Notes: generated by a model not told the origin, from the sequence alone. A DNA stretch of 64,000 nt from CAWKMN01 sp963850765 (GCA_963850765.1 CAWKMN010000003.1:1054001-1118000); one strand, 5' to 3'. Shown: positions 45,106 through 54,466, numbered from the stretch's first letter. A program made the numbers and translations.

Positions 45106-45730
45106 TGTCTTTTCCCTCTGCCTGCCACCGCCTGAGAATCCCCATCACATAACGCCAGTTGCGATGGTTGCGTTCAACCGCGATCTGGATCGCCTCTGCG
45201 ATCCACTCCACCGCATAATCCTGCTCGGCTTCGCGCAGTTGATCACCGATCATCGGCGTCAGCGGGCCAATATTCTGCTCGTAAAGCGTAAAAATATTCG
45301 GGCGCTCGACGACCAGCGCCACCGGGCATTCGCGCCCACCGAATTCGAACCGGCCTGCTTCGATCGCCTTAACGGCGTTGCGCCCTCGCACCGAATTCAG
45401 GAAATAGAGGTCTTCCGCCCCCTGCACCCCTTCGACGGTCACGTGCAGCAGCGTCCCGCGTGCCGTCGCCCGATCGAGCGCGGCCTGGGCGCGGACAGCT
45501 GCCTGCTCCGGGTCAGGATCCAGCCCGCCAAGCAGGACTTGATCGGCCAGCAGGTCGCGGCGCAGCACATAGCGGTGCTCACCTTCCTGCTGCTGAAGCG
45601 CCCAGAAACAGTAGAGCGTGATCTTCAACTCGGCCAGATCATCAATCGCCGCCAGCAGCTCGCTGAAGAACAGGTTCGGAATCACAGTGGTGCGCGTTTT
45701 CCCCGGCGGAAATCCGTTAAAGCTTGGCAT
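45026..45730 (-). CDS. DnaD-like primosome/replication-initiation protein
   Basis: A 234-residue protein. The C-terminal DnaD/DnaB2 domain is recognisable from NIFTLYEQNIGPLTPMIGD and NWRYVMGILRRW. The N-terminal 110 residues look like a winged-helix domain (ELLAAIDDLAELKITLYCFW). In Firmicutes DnaD works with DnaB and DnaI to load helicase at the origin; here dnaB lies just upstream and the loader just downstream. The ATG at 45730 is 19 bases after the dnaB stop. Confidence 0.88.
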   Translation of the reverse strand: MPSFNGFPPGKTRTTVIPNLFFSELLAAIDDLAELKITLYCFWALQQQEGEHRYVLRRDLLADQVLLGGLDPDPEQAAVRAQAALDRATARGTLLHVTVEGVQGAEDLYFLNSVRGRNAVKAIEAGRFEFGGRECPVALVVERPNIFTLYEQNIGPLTPMIGDQLREAEQDYAVEWIAEAIQIAVERNHRNWRYVMGILRRWQAEGKDSGSTQRPTQADRYDYIRGELSDFIEY

Positions 45731-45748
45731 TAGAACCACCATCCCCGG

Positions 45749-47113
45749 TTAGAAGCCGGCCAGATCGACATCCGTCTTACGCAGATTAGAAAACTGGGTG
45801 AGTTCTTTACGGAAGTACAGCGCCACGCTGCCCGTCGGCCCGTTGCGGTGCTTGGACACGATCACATCCGCCTGGTTCGGGCGCTCGGTATTCTCGTTAT
45901 ACACTTCGTCCCGGTAGAGAAAGACCACGACGTCTGCGTCCTGCTCGATGCTGCCGCTTTCTCTCAAATCTGAAAGCTGTGGGCGCTTATCCTGGCGCTG
46001 CTCGACCGCGCGCGACAGCTGAGCCGCCGCCAGTACGGGGATATTCAGTTCGCGCGCCACCTGCTTGAGACTGCGCGAGATATAGCTGATCTCCTGCACG
46101 CGGTTTTCGTTGTAGCCGGTCCCCGACGACATCAGTTGCAGGTAGTCCACCATGATCAGATCCAGGCCGTGCTCGCTGTAGAGGCGGCGGCACTTGGAGC
46201 GCAGTTGCAGCGGTGAGAGGGCCGGCGTATCGTCCAGGTTAACGCGCAGCCCGCTGAGCTTGTCCGTCGCTTCGACAAACAGCGCCCATTCGCGCTCGTC
46301 CAGCTTGCCAAGCCGCAGATTGTGCGTGCTGATCCCCGTTTCCGACGAGATCAGGCGCTGCACGATCTGCTCGTTGCTCATTTCCATGCTGAAGATGGCG
46401 GCGCGCGCCCCGGCCCGTGCCGCGTTCAGGGCCACGCTGAGCAGCCACGACGTTTTGCCCATGCCGGGCCGCCCGGCCACGATGATCAGATCCGACTTTT
46501 GCAGCCCACCCAGCAGGTGGTCGAGGTCGTGAAAGCCGGTCGGCACGCCGAGCGATTCCTGGTCCTGCGCGTGCAGATACTCGATGCGGTCGAAATAATC
46601 CACGAGGGCCGTCCGAATCGGCACCAGATCCTTGCGGAGCCGGCGTTCGGTGACGGCAAACAGCGCCGCTTCGGACTGGTCGATCACGTCGTCGATGTCG
46701 CCGCTTTCTTCGTGCGCCAGCCGGGCGATCTGCGTGGCCGCGTTGAGCATGCGCCGCCGGATTGCCGCGCGCTCGACGATCCGCCCGTAGGTTTCGGCAT
46801 AGATGGACGAGGGTGTATGGTTGATGAGATAGGTGATATAGGCCGCGCCGCCGATTTCTTCCAGCCGATCCTGGTGGCGCAGTTCCTCCACGAGCGTGAC
46901 GTAATCGATCTGTTCGTTGCGATCCTGAAGCCGCAGCACGGCTTCCCATACCCAGCCGTTGCGCACGATAAAAAAGTCGTCCGCCTGGAGAAACGACGCC
47001 ACGTCGAACAAGGCATCGGGGTTCAGCAGAATCGAGCCGAGCACGGCTTCTTCCGCCTCCACACTATGCGGAGCCATCTGGTCAGGGCGGACGGAGGTTG
47101 ATTCCTGACTCAT
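45749..47113 (-). CDS. dnaB: Replicative DNA helicase DnaB
   Basis: A 454-residue hexameric helicase. The N-terminal domain opens APHSVEAEEAVLGSIL. The RecA-like motor has Walker A AGRPGMGKTSWLL, GARAAIFSMEMS, Walker B LDLIMVDYLQLM and the Arg-finger region DLRESGSIEQDADVV. Its length is typical and no intein is present. It begins the minus-strand dnaB-dnaD-loader operon. Confidence 0.97.
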   Translation of the reverse strand: MSQESTSVRPDQMAPHSVEAEEAVLGSILLNPDALFDVASFLQADDFFIVRNGWVWEAVLRLQDRNEQIDYVTLVEELRHQDRLEEIGGAAYITYLINHTPSSIYAETYGRIVERAAIRRRMLNAATQIARLAHEESGDIDDVIDQSEAALFAVTERRLRKDLVPIRTALVDYFDRIEYLHAQDQESLGVPTGFHDLDHLLGGLQKSDLIIVAGRPGMGKTSWLLSVALNAARAGARAAIFSMEMSNEQIVQRLISSETGISTHNLRLGKLDEREWALFVEATDKLSGLRVNLDDTPALSPLQLRSKCRRLYSEHGLDLIMVDYLQLMSSGTGYNENRVQEISYISRSLKQVARELNIPVLAAAQLSRAVEQRQDKRPQLSDLRESGSIEQDADVVVFLYRDEVYNENTERPNQADVIVSKHRNGPTGSVALYFRKELTQFSNLRKTDVDLAGF

Positions 47114-47176
47114 CGGTTAGCCTTTAGTTGGTATAACGGTCACAAATCGTTGATTCCGAGACGGGTGTCAAAAAGA

Positions 47177-47203
47177 CGGGGCCTCTCTGAGTGAGCTGCC
47201 CCG
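47177..47203 (-). terminator. Terminator after bifunctional nuclease gene
   Basis: On the minus strand, CGGGGC pairs with GCCCCG around a 15-base loop, and CTTTTTG follows. It lies between the bifunctional nuclease gene and dnaB. Confidence 0.6.
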
Positions 47204-47240
47204 CTTCTCGTTTTGGCTTTGATGAACCAACCGGGCGAGC

Positions 47241-47783
47241 TTAATCCCGATCCTCTTCATCGTCGTCCGATTCCAGGTCGTCCAGATCGAGCGACTCGAC
47301 AAAATCCTCAAAAATGCTCAGGCGCTGCTGATCGCCTTCCTCGTGCTCCGGCGTGATCGACGTCGTATCGCTTTCGACTTCTTCATCGGGCGTAATCGAA
47401 GCCCGGTCCATGACCGACTCAGCCACGTAGATCGGCACATCCAACCGCACCGACAGCGCAATCGCATCACTGGGGCGCGAGTCGACGGTCCGGGTCTGGC
47501 CGTTCAACTCGACCACGATCTGCGCATAAAACGTATCCTGCCGGAGATCGTTCACGAGAATATGCTGGACGCGGCCGCCCAGTTCGGTGATCATGGATTT
47601 GAGCAAATCGTGGGTCAGCGGGCGCTCGACACTTACGTTCTGGAGCTTGACAGCGATCGCTTCCGCTTCACATGGCCCAATGAAAATCGGCAGGTACCGG
47701 CCGGTGATCGAGTCTTTCAGAATCACCACCCGCAGTTGCGACATCAGGCTGACCCGAATGCTGTCGATGAATACTTTAATCAT
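47241..47783 (-). CDS. Bifunctional nuclease (BFN/DUF151) family protein
   Basis: A 180-residue protein. The BFN domain (DUF151, known as a bifunctional nuclease in plants) runs through the first 135 residues. It includes VVILKDSITGRYLPIFIGPCEAEAI and SRPSDAIALSVRLDVPIYV. An acidic tail of about 45 residues is rich in Asp and Glu. Bacterial members are common in Actinobacteria and Chloroflexota, and their substrate is not settled. A promoter-like sequence lies at 47837. Confidence 0.9.
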   Translation of the reverse strand: MIKVFIDSIRVSLMSQLRVVILKDSITGRYLPIFIGPCEAEAIAVKLQNVSVERPLTHDLLKSMITELGGRVQHILVNDLRQDTFYAQIVVELNGQTRTVDSRPSDAIALSVRLDVPIYVAESVMDRASITPDEEVESDTTSITPEHEEGDQQRLSIFEDFVESLDLDDLESDDDEEDRD

Positions 47784-47836
47784 AAACGTGTCCTCGAATG
47801 GGTTTCGGACAGCAGTTCCACCACAAACCTTGTCTG

Positions 47837-47865
47837 ATTATATCATCAAGTCTGTACCGCACCAA
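47837..47865 (-). promoter_or_regulatory. Candidate promoter of the BFN gene
   Basis: On the minus strand, TTGGTG, a 17-base spacer and TATAAT lie 54 bases before the start at 47783. The -10 is perfect and the -35 matches three of six positions. Confidence 0.5.
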
Positions 47866-47975
47866 AGACCGGACCGCGCCTGTGGTTCTCACTTATCTCA
47901 GGGGTAATATCGTGACTAACGCTTGAACAGCCGAGGTGCTTGGTGAGAATCAATGCCTGTCCCGGTGGACGGGCG

Positions 47976-48004
47976 TTGACTCGAAATCGCAAGGCGAGTA
48001 TAGT
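47976..48004 (+). promoter_or_regulatory. Sigma-70-type promoter of the bactofilin gene
   Basis: TTGACT (47976-47981), exactly 17 bases, then TATAGT (47999-48004). This is the best -35/-10 pair in the window and lies 46 bases before the bactofilin ATG. Confidence 0.75.
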
Positions 48005-48007
48005 CCT

Positions 48008-48023
48008 GATCAAGAACTTGATC
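48008..48023 (+). promoter_or_regulatory. Perfect inverted repeat at the transcription start, candidate operator
   Basis: GATCAAG and CTTGATC flank AA. With the -10 at 47999-48004, the expected transcription start falls inside this palindrome, so a repressor binding here would block the promoter. Confidence 0.55.
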
Positions 48024-48049
48024 GGCGTTTTGGGAAGGATAATCCCCGT

Positions 48050-48559
48050 ATGTCGTTCTTTGGTGGACGCAAATCTCAGCCCGCACCCGCAGCGACCGAA
48101 TTCCCGCCGGCCCCTGCTTCGGCCCACCCCGCTCGTCAGACCGCCGGTTTTGATACGGTGCTCGGCCCCGGCGCGACTCTGAAAGGCGATCTCAAGAGCC
48201 AGGGGAATGTCCGACTGGATGGCACGTTTGAAGGCACATTGGAGATCGACGGCAATGTGCTGGTCGGAGAAACGGCCAAGATCACAGCCGACATAAACGC
48301 CAAGAATGTCTCGGTGGCTGGTGCGGTGCGGGGGAATGTCAGCGGCAACAAGGTGCAGCTTTTGCGCACGGCGCGCGTGTGGGGCGACATCAGCGCGACG
48401 GCGATCTCCACCGAGGAAGGCGCGTTTATCGACGGCAAGATCGCGATGATCACACACGATGCCGGGCAGGGCTTTGACGCGGACGCGCTGCCACTGCCCG
48501 ACCTGCCGATCAGCGAGCCGCCTCCGCCGGAACCGCCCGCCGAGGATCAAGCCCGCTGA
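48050..48559 (+). CDS. Bactofilin
   Basis: The ATG at 48050 is preceded by AAGGA and gives 169 residues starting MSFFGG. A Pro/Ala-rich N-terminal segment leads to the bactofilin beta-helix of repeats (GPGATLKGDLKSQGNVRLDG, then ITADINAKNVSVAGAVRGNV and VWGDISATAIS). A Pro/Glu-rich tail follows. Bactofilins polymerise into cytoskeletal filaments without nucleotide. The gene has its own promoter and candidate operator. Confidence 0.93.
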   Translation: MSFFGGRKSQPAPAATEFPPAPASAHPARQTAGFDTVLGPGATLKGDLKSQGNVRLDGTFEGTLEIDGNVLVGETAKITADINAKNVSVAGAVRGNVSGNKVQLLRTARVWGDISATAISTEEGAFIDGKIAMITHDAGQGFDADALPLPDLPISEPPPPEPPAEDQAR

Positions 48560-48594
48560 GGATAAGCCCGCTGAATCGGACTCGTCGAACGAAA

Positions 48595-49162
48595 TTACCT
48601 GACGGGGTGGTGGTCTAAACCCCGGTAGGCTTCGATAAACTCAACGATCTGGTCGCGGTCGAGTTCGTCCATGGTAAGCAGCCGTGTCCACGCGGTGACG
48701 GCGATCCGGCTGTCCATCTCCGTGTAGGGTTCCAGAATGAGCTGTTCGTTCGCCCATATCATTCAGAATGTCGCGCAGTTCCGCGACGATCTCCGGGCAG
48801 CCTTCCGGGCAGTTGTAATGCATAATCACGCCGCCGTCTTCCAGGTTATGGACCTGATTCCACTCTGGCACGGTTTCGGAGTGCTCGCCCCAATTGGCGA
48901 TTCCCGGCGAATGTGGCCCGGATGTTGGCGGGCGGCTGTTCCAGATATAGTTGGGCGGCGCTGCCTGAAGATGGGCATTGCCCAGGTCCGCGATCTCTTT
49001 GCCATTTTCGTCATCCTGGCCGAGATACGCATATGCGATGCCCGCGCCGATCAGGGTCAGCACCGCGATGACGCCGAAGACCAGCCATCGCTGCTGGCGC
49101 GCTCGCCGCTGTCGGCGGCCAACCGGCCGGCTGCTACCCCGTGATGTGGTTCGTTTTGCCAT
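48595..49162 (-). CDS. DUF3105 membrane protein (frameshifted in this sequence)
   Basis: The ATG at 49162 follows GGAGG and gives a basic N-terminus and one membrane helix (RWLVFGVIAVLTLIGAGIAY). The DUF3105 domain follows, with YIWNSRPPTSGPHSPG, the conserved EDGGVIMHYNCPEGC and a helical end. The frame breaks after ILNDM, where one extra G lies in ATGGGCG. The next frame gives the expected C-terminus (ANEQLILEPYTEMDSRIAV, ending FIEAYRGLDHH). Repaired length is about 188 residues. The function of the family is unknown. Confidence 0.88.
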
Positions 49163-49271
49163 GAGTCCTCCATGTTTTTTATCACGCACATCATAAAAAT
49201 TAGCGTAATGATCGAGCATTGCCCAATACAAAAGTTTTGGGACCTGTCGCCGGTTCGCTATACTTGCCACC

Positions 49272-50381
49272 ATGCGAATCGGTATCGATGCCCGCCTCAA
49301 TTTCTACCGGCCCGGTGGAATCGCCGAGTACACCCGGCACGTGATCCAGGAGCTTGCGGCTCTGGATCCGACCAGCGATTACCGGGTGATCCACCACCAC
49401 GCCGACCCGAATACGCTGGCTCCTGGCTCCAACGTCGCGCGTGTTAACGCCTGGACGCCCTGCCATCACCGGCTGGAACGCTGGACGCTCTCGCTGGAAC
49501 TCGCCCGCTGCCGGCTGGATCTGCTGCACAGCCCGGACTTTATCCCGCCGTGGCGTGGCGCGCGCCGCCATATCATCACCGTTCATGATCTGCACTTTCT
49601 GCACTATCCGCAGTTCATGACCACCGACAGCCGCCGCTACTATGGCGACCAGATCACGCGGGCCGTCCGGCAAGCCGATCATATCCTGGTCGATTCGCAG
49701 GCGACGTGTGAGGATCTCACCCAACTGCTCCACGTGCCGGTCGAGAAAATGACGGTTCACCTGCTGGGCGTGGATCCGATCTTCGCGCCGCTGCCCGCGG
49801 ATACCGTCCGGCGCGAGCGTGTGCGGCTGGGGCTGCCCGAGTCGTATATTCTGTTCGTGGGCACGTTCGAGCCGCGCAAAAACATTCTGGGCTTGTTTGA
49901 GGCTTACCACCGTCTGCGCCAGGAACTGCCCGACGCGCCGCCCCTGGTTCTGGCCGGACGGCGCGGCTGGCTGTACGAGGATATTTACGCCAGGGCAGAA
50001 GCGCTCCGCCTGACTGATCATCTGATCTGGCTGGAAAACCCGCCGCATGCCGATCTGCCGAGCCTCTACAACGGCGCGAGTTTGCTGGCGCTGCCATCCT
50101 ATTACGAGGGCTTTGGGCTGACAGCGCTTGAAGCCATGGCCTGCGGGACGCCAACCGTCGTCTCCGACCGGGGATCGCTGCCCGAAGTCGTGGGCGATAC
50201 CGGCCTGCGCATCGACCCGGACGATCCCGACGCGATCGCCGCCGCCATGCAGCGAGTTCTGCGTGACAGTCGCCTGCACGCCCAGATCCGCGCCGCCGGG
50301 CTAGCGCGCGCCGCCCTGTTTACGTGGCGCAAGACCGCCGAAACCGTGCGGGAGGTGTACCGGCGCGTGCTGGCATCGTAA
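49272..50381 (+). CDS. Glycosyltransferase family 4 protein
   Basis: A 369-residue GT-B glycosyltransferase. The acceptor-side loop GGIAEYTRHVIQEL is at the start. The nucleotide-sugar side shows VGTFEPRKNILGLFEAY, LPSYYEGFGLTALEAMACG and the EVVGDTG end of GT4 enzymes. The sugar and acceptor are not predictable. It lies 47 bases before a second GT4-like gene in the same direction, so both may act in one glycan pathway. Confidence 0.94.
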   Translation: MRIGIDARLNFYRPGGIAEYTRHVIQELAALDPTSDYRVIHHHADPNTLAPGSNVARVNAWTPCHHRLERWTLSLELARCRLDLLHSPDFIPPWRGARRHIITVHDLHFLHYPQFMTTDSRRYYGDQITRAVRQADHILVDSQATCEDLTQLLHVPVEKMTVHLLGVDPIFAPLPADTVRRERVRLGLPESYILFVGTFEPRKNILGLFEAYHRLRQELPDAPPLVLAGRRGWLYEDIYARAEALRLTDHLIWLENPPHADLPSLYNGASLLALPSYYEGFGLTALEAMACGTPTVVSDRGSLPEVVGDTGLRIDPDDPDAIAAAMQRVLRDSRLHAQIRAAGLARAALFTWRKTAETVREVYRRVLAS

Positions 50382-50428
50382 GTGTCTACCTGATTTTTCG
50401 CGCGTATGGATAACCGGATTTTGCCTTT

Positions 50429-51694
50429 ATGCAGATTCTTTTTTTGACCGCTCAACTGCCCGAACCGCCTCATGCGGGCGGCACGCTGCGCACCAACGGC
50501 CTGATGCGCGCTGTCCACGCGGCGGGCCATGACGTGCATATCCTGAGCTTTGGCGAGCCGGAGCAGTTGGCGGCGCACTGCACGGCGCTTAACCAATTCA
50601 GCGCCAGTGTGGAGATCGTCCCTGCGCCGCACCGCCCGATCATGCGCCGCCTGCGCGATCTGCTGCTGACCCAGATGCCCGATATGCAGCGCCGCTTTGA
50701 TTCCCCGCTCTACGCGGGCAGGCTGGAACAGATTCTCCGCCAGCGCCTATTCGACATCATCCAGATCGAAAGCCTTGAGATGGCCGCGTATCTGCCGGTG
50801 ATCAAGAGCATACAGCCGCAGACGCCGGTGATCTACGATTCGTTTAACGCTGAGTTCGACTTGCAGCGCAGCATTTATCTGGCGGAACGGCGGAACCTGC
50901 GCCGACTGCCGGGCGTTGTGTATTCGTTCATCCAGTGGCGGCGGCTGAAACGCTTCGAGCGCGAGGTGTGCGACACCGTCGCTCACACCATCGCCGTCTC
51001 GGATGCCGACGCGGACGCTTTCCGCCGGCTGGTGCCGGGCCGCCCGGTCAGCGTTGTACCCAACGGGATTGATACTGATCTGTACGCCCAACCCGATGCC
51101 AGCCTGGATCTCGGCGGCTGTGCGCTGGTGTTCACCGGCTCGATGGGCTACCGGCCCAACGTGGACGCGGCGCTGTGGTTCGCGGAGCACGTGCTGGGCA
51201 AGATCCGCGCGCAGGTGCCGGAAGCGCGCTTTTTTATCGTGGGCAGCCATCCGCACGCCCGGCTGAGCGCCTTGCGCGACCGCGACGACATCCAGATCAC
51301 CGGCTGGGTGCCGGATGTGAACCCGTTTTTGCACGCGGCGGCGATCTACGTCGTCCCGCTGCGGATGGGCAGCGGCACGCGCCTCAAACTTCTGCAAGCG
51401 ATGGCCGCCGGGCGGGCCATCGTCTCCACGACGACGGGCGCGCAGGGACTCACCGTGCAGAACAACGTCGAAATGCGGCTGGCGGACACGGCGGACGGGT
51501 TCGCGCAGGCGGTGATCGGTCTGCTGAAAGATCCCAACCAGCGGGTGGCACTTGGCGCAGCCGGGCGGCAGTACGTCCAGGCGAACTACGACTGGTCGGT
51601 GATCACGCCGCGCCTGCTGCAAGTTTATAATGACGTGACCATTAACCCCAGGGAGGACGCGCACAATGGGCAAAAAACAACCCCTTCAGCCTGA
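50429..51694 (+). CDS. Glycosyltransferase (GT4-like)
   Basis: A 421-residue GT-B enzyme. It opens ILFLTAQLPEPPHAGGTLRT, with further motifs VVPNGIDTDLY, FTGSMGYRPNVDAALWF and the C-terminal PLRMGSGTRLKLLQAMAAG, as in sugar transferases of exopolysaccharide loci. The last 29 bases overlap the start of the PPK2 gene, so expression of the two is probably coupled. Confidence 0.93.
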   Translation: MQILFLTAQLPEPPHAGGTLRTNGLMRAVHAAGHDVHILSFGEPEQLAAHCTALNQFSASVEIVPAPHRPIMRRLRDLLLTQMPDMQRRFDSPLYAGRLEQILRQRLFDIIQIESLEMAAYLPVIKSIQPQTPVIYDSFNAEFDLQRSIYLAERRNLRRLPGVVYSFIQWRRLKRFEREVCDTVAHTIAVSDADADAFRRLVPGRPVSVVPNGIDTDLYAQPDASLDLGGCALVFTGSMGYRPNVDAALWFAEHVLGKIRAQVPEARFFIVGSHPHARLSALRDRDDIQITGWVPDVNPFLHAAAIYVVPLRMGSGTRLKLLQAMAAGRAIVSTTTGAQGLTVQNNVEMRLADTADGFAQAVIGLLKDPNQRVALGAAGRQYVQANYDWSVITPRLLQVYNDVTINPREDAHNGQKTTPSA

Positions 51695-52478
51695 AATCGG
51701 GCAGCCGGTCGATCTGGCCGACTACGACCCGGATTTGTCCGGTGGGTATAAGGACAAAGACGAAGCGCAGGAGGATCTGAAAGCGAACCGCGATCGTCTG
51801 GGCGAGCTGCAGCAGGTGCTCTATGCGGAACACAAACACGCCCTGCTGATCATCCTCCAGGCGATGGACGCGGGCGGCAAGGATGGCACCATCCGGCATG
51901 TGATGAAGGGCATCAATCCGCAGGGCGTGCAGGTCACGAGCTTCAAAGCGCCGACGCCCGAAGAACTGGATCACGATTTTCTGTGGCGGGTCCACGAGCA
52001 CACGCCGCCGCGCGGCATGATCGGCATCTTCAACCGCTCCCACTATGAGGACGTGTTGATCGTGCGCGTCAATGAACTCGTACCCCGCTCTACCTGGCAG
52101 GCGCGCTACGATCACATCAACGGCTTCGAGCGCCTCCTGGCCGACAGCGGTGTGACGATCCTCAAGTTCTTTCTGCACATCTCCAAAGAGGAGCAGAAAG
52201 AACGTTTTCTGGCACGCCTGGACGAGCCAGATAAGCACTGGAAGTTCTCAAAGGGCGATCTGCCTGTACGCGAAAAGTGGGACGAGTACATGGCCGCCTA
52301 CGGAGACGCGATCACTCGCTGCAACACCGAGTGGGCACCGTGGTACATCATTCCGGCCAACAAAAAGTGGTACCGTAATCTCGCCATCTCGAATATCCTG
52401 GTCGATACGCTGGAAAAACTCGAAATGCAGTATCCCGACCCTGAAGAGGGGCTGGACGAGATCGAGATCCCGGATTAG
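51666..52478 (+). CDS. Polyphosphate kinase 2 family protein
   Basis: A 270-residue PPK2-type phosphotransferase. The phosphate-binding loop DAGGKDGTI lies near residue 67. The second acidic motif NRSHYEDVLIVRV, the lid region WKFSKGDL and the C-terminal NKKWYRNLAI are characteristic. It transfers phosphate between polyphosphate and nucleotides (NDP or NMP subgroup not resolved). The ATG at 51666 follows AGGGAGG and lies within the end of the preceding glycosyltransferase gene, perhaps supplying nucleotides to it. Confidence 0.93.
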   Translation: MGKKQPLQPEIGQPVDLADYDPDLSGGYKDKDEAQEDLKANRDRLGELQQVLYAEHKHALLIILQAMDAGGKDGTIRHVMKGINPQGVQVTSFKAPTPEELDHDFLWRVHEHTPPRGMIGIFNRSHYEDVLIVRVNELVPRSTWQARYDHINGFERLLADSGVTILKFFLHISKEEQKERFLARLDEPDKHWKFSKGDLPVREKWDEYMAAYGDAITRCNTEWAPWYIIPANKKWYRNLAISNILVDTLEKLEMQYPDPEEGLDEIEIPD

Positions 52479-52490
52479 CCCGCTGGCCTC

Positions 52491-52612
52491 ACCCCCGGCC
52501 CCTCTCCATGGAGAGGGAGAGCTGCGTGTCCCCCTCTTAGCTGGAGAGGGGGAGCCCATTGGGGATAAAGTCCCTCTCCACCCAGTGGGGAGGGATTTAG
52601 GGAGGGGCCAGC
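52491..52612. repeat. CCCTCCCC-type dispersed repeat, copy 3
   Basis: This copy is in the opposite or compound arrangement: CCCCTCTCCATGGAGAGGGAGA, CCCCTCTTAGCTGGAGAGGGGG, then GTCCCTCTCC and GGGGAGGGATTTAGGGAGGGGC. The sub-palindromes are nearly perfect. It fills the convergent gap between PPK2 and RqcH. Confidence 0.65.
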
Positions 52613-52618
52613 CCTGCC

Positions 52619-54312
52619 CTACTCCTTTGCCGGCGTGACCTCAACCGGCTGCTCGTTGCGATACGTGACCATGCCCGGCTTGCCGCCTTTGATCTTGCGC
52701 ACGTACTTGCGCCGCGTCACATCGACCAACACGTGCGCTTCCGTCCGCGAACCGCTGTAATACGCGGCGATCTCAGCGGCCCGGCGTATTACGTCGTCGG
52801 GCACGTCACCCACACCGGCCTTGATGATGACATGCGCGCCCGGCACGCCGCGCGCGTGCAGCCACAGATCGGTGGGGCCGCCCTTATCGAACGTCACCGT
52901 GTCGTTCTGGCGCGCATTCCGTCCCACCCACACCACATACCCGGCGATCGTCACCTTCAGCGGCCCGGACTTGCTGCCGCCCGGCCGGGCAGTGCGCGGT
53001 CCGCGCCAGTAGCCGTTGTGCTGCAGCCCATCCTGCACTTCGCCGATCTCCGGCCAGTTTGTCGCCAGCTGCAGATCGATCTCCAGCTGCTTCAGATAAT
53101 CGAGTTCATGCTCGGTGGCCTCGACCAGTTCTGGCACGCCCGCGCGAGCGCGTTTGGCCTTATCGTACTGCTCAAAATAATGCTGGGCGTTTTCCAGCGG
53201 CGTCAGCGCCGGATCAAGCGTGATCTCGAGTTCCGGCCCATCGACCTCGTATTGCGCGCGCAGCACAGTTTGTCCCGGCGTCAGCGTGTACTGGTAGGCC
53301 AGCAGCAGTTCGCCGCTGTGCCGCAGATGTTCGAGTTCGGCCTCGTCGCGCAGCGAGCGCCGCAGTGAGTTGAGCTTCTTTTGCAGGCGCGTTTTGGCCT
53401 CATCGATCATGTCCTGCACCGGCTTTTTTGCCGCGTCATAGGCATCTTCACCGACCAACGGCCCGTAATACCATTCGAGCGCGCGGCTGACGCTGGCGGC
53501 CGGCGTCCACCCGGCACAAAAGTCACCCGGTAGACCGCGTAGGCGCTGGCTGTGCCGTCGTCTATCACCACGCCGGGCTGCCACTCGTGCGCCTTGAACG
53601 CTCCAAATAGCTCGCCGATCACGCCAAAGAGCGTGCGCGCGCTGGTATCCGCCGCCTTGGTGTTGATCCCGCCCGTGGCGCGGAAGACGGCCTCTTTCGC
53701 CACCTGCGGGCTGAATCCCAGCAGCCGGTCGGTGAGCACCTTCCGCGCCCGCTCGCCCGGCTGGTTATCCAGCATCTCGCCCAGGAGGTTAGCGGTTAGC
53801 AGGTAGGGATCGCGTTTGAGCTTCTGCGGGGGCGGCGGCTCATAGGGCTTGCCCGGCAGGCTGATGCGGACGCGGTTATCCTGCTCGCCCACCCGCCGCA
53901 CACACTCCACAATCGTACCGTCGTCGCGCACCAGCAGGATATTGGCGCGGCGCTCCATCGGCTCGACGATCAGTTCGAGCACACCTTCCGGCCCGTCGAT
54001 GTCCAGAATCACGACGCGCTCCCAAACGGGCTGGCGGACTTCTTCGACGCGCGCACCCTCGACATAGCGGCGCAGCAGCAGCCCCAGCGGTGACGGTTTC
54101 GGCGCGCCCCGCCGCAGTTTCTCATCGGAGAGCAGCACCCGCGCGTACTGCTGGTGCGCGCTGATGAGCAGGTAATGCCGCTGTTGATGGGCGTAGATCT
54201 CCAACCCGAAGCTGTCCTCGTCGATCTCCACGGTGTCCTGAATCCGCCCACCCGCCAGCGTCCTGTTCAGCTCATCCACCAGCGCCATAATCGTCACCGC
54301 GTCGAAATTCAT
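52619..54312 (-). CDS. rqcH: Ribosome-quality-control factor RqcH/NFACT family (frameshifted in this sequence)
   Basis: Repaired length is about 564 residues, typical for RqcH, which binds split 50S subunits and directs C-terminal Ala tailing of stalled chains. The NFACT-N domain starts MNFDAVTIMALVDELNRTL. The first frame ends after YRVTFVPG at 53510-53512, where one G is missing from a GGG run. The second frame continues WTPAASVSRALEWYYG, then a coiled coil and NFACT-R with DLWLHARGVPGAHVIIKAG. The two parts join exactly. I regard the break as a sequence error. Confidence 0.92.
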
Positions 54313-54328
54313 ATTCTGTACCCTCAGT

Positions 54329-54418
54329 GATCAGTTGTTAGTTGTTAGTTTTTAGTGAGTGGTTCAAGCAGCGGAGAAAAGTTTTGCTTAACCAAGAACT
54401 AAAAACCAATAACCAATA
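54329..54418. repeat. TTAGTTTTTAGT-type inverted repeat
   Basis: GTTGTTAGTTTTTAGT on the left and ACTAAAAACCAATAACC on the right are complementary over about a dozen bases. They flank a short unique stretch and are AT-rich. The segment is upstream of both divergent genes and resembles 26785-26828. Confidence 0.5.
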
Positions 54419-54466
54419 CCTTCTGTCCAGTAGAACCAAAGTCAATTACCCAAATTTCAGGCCCAA

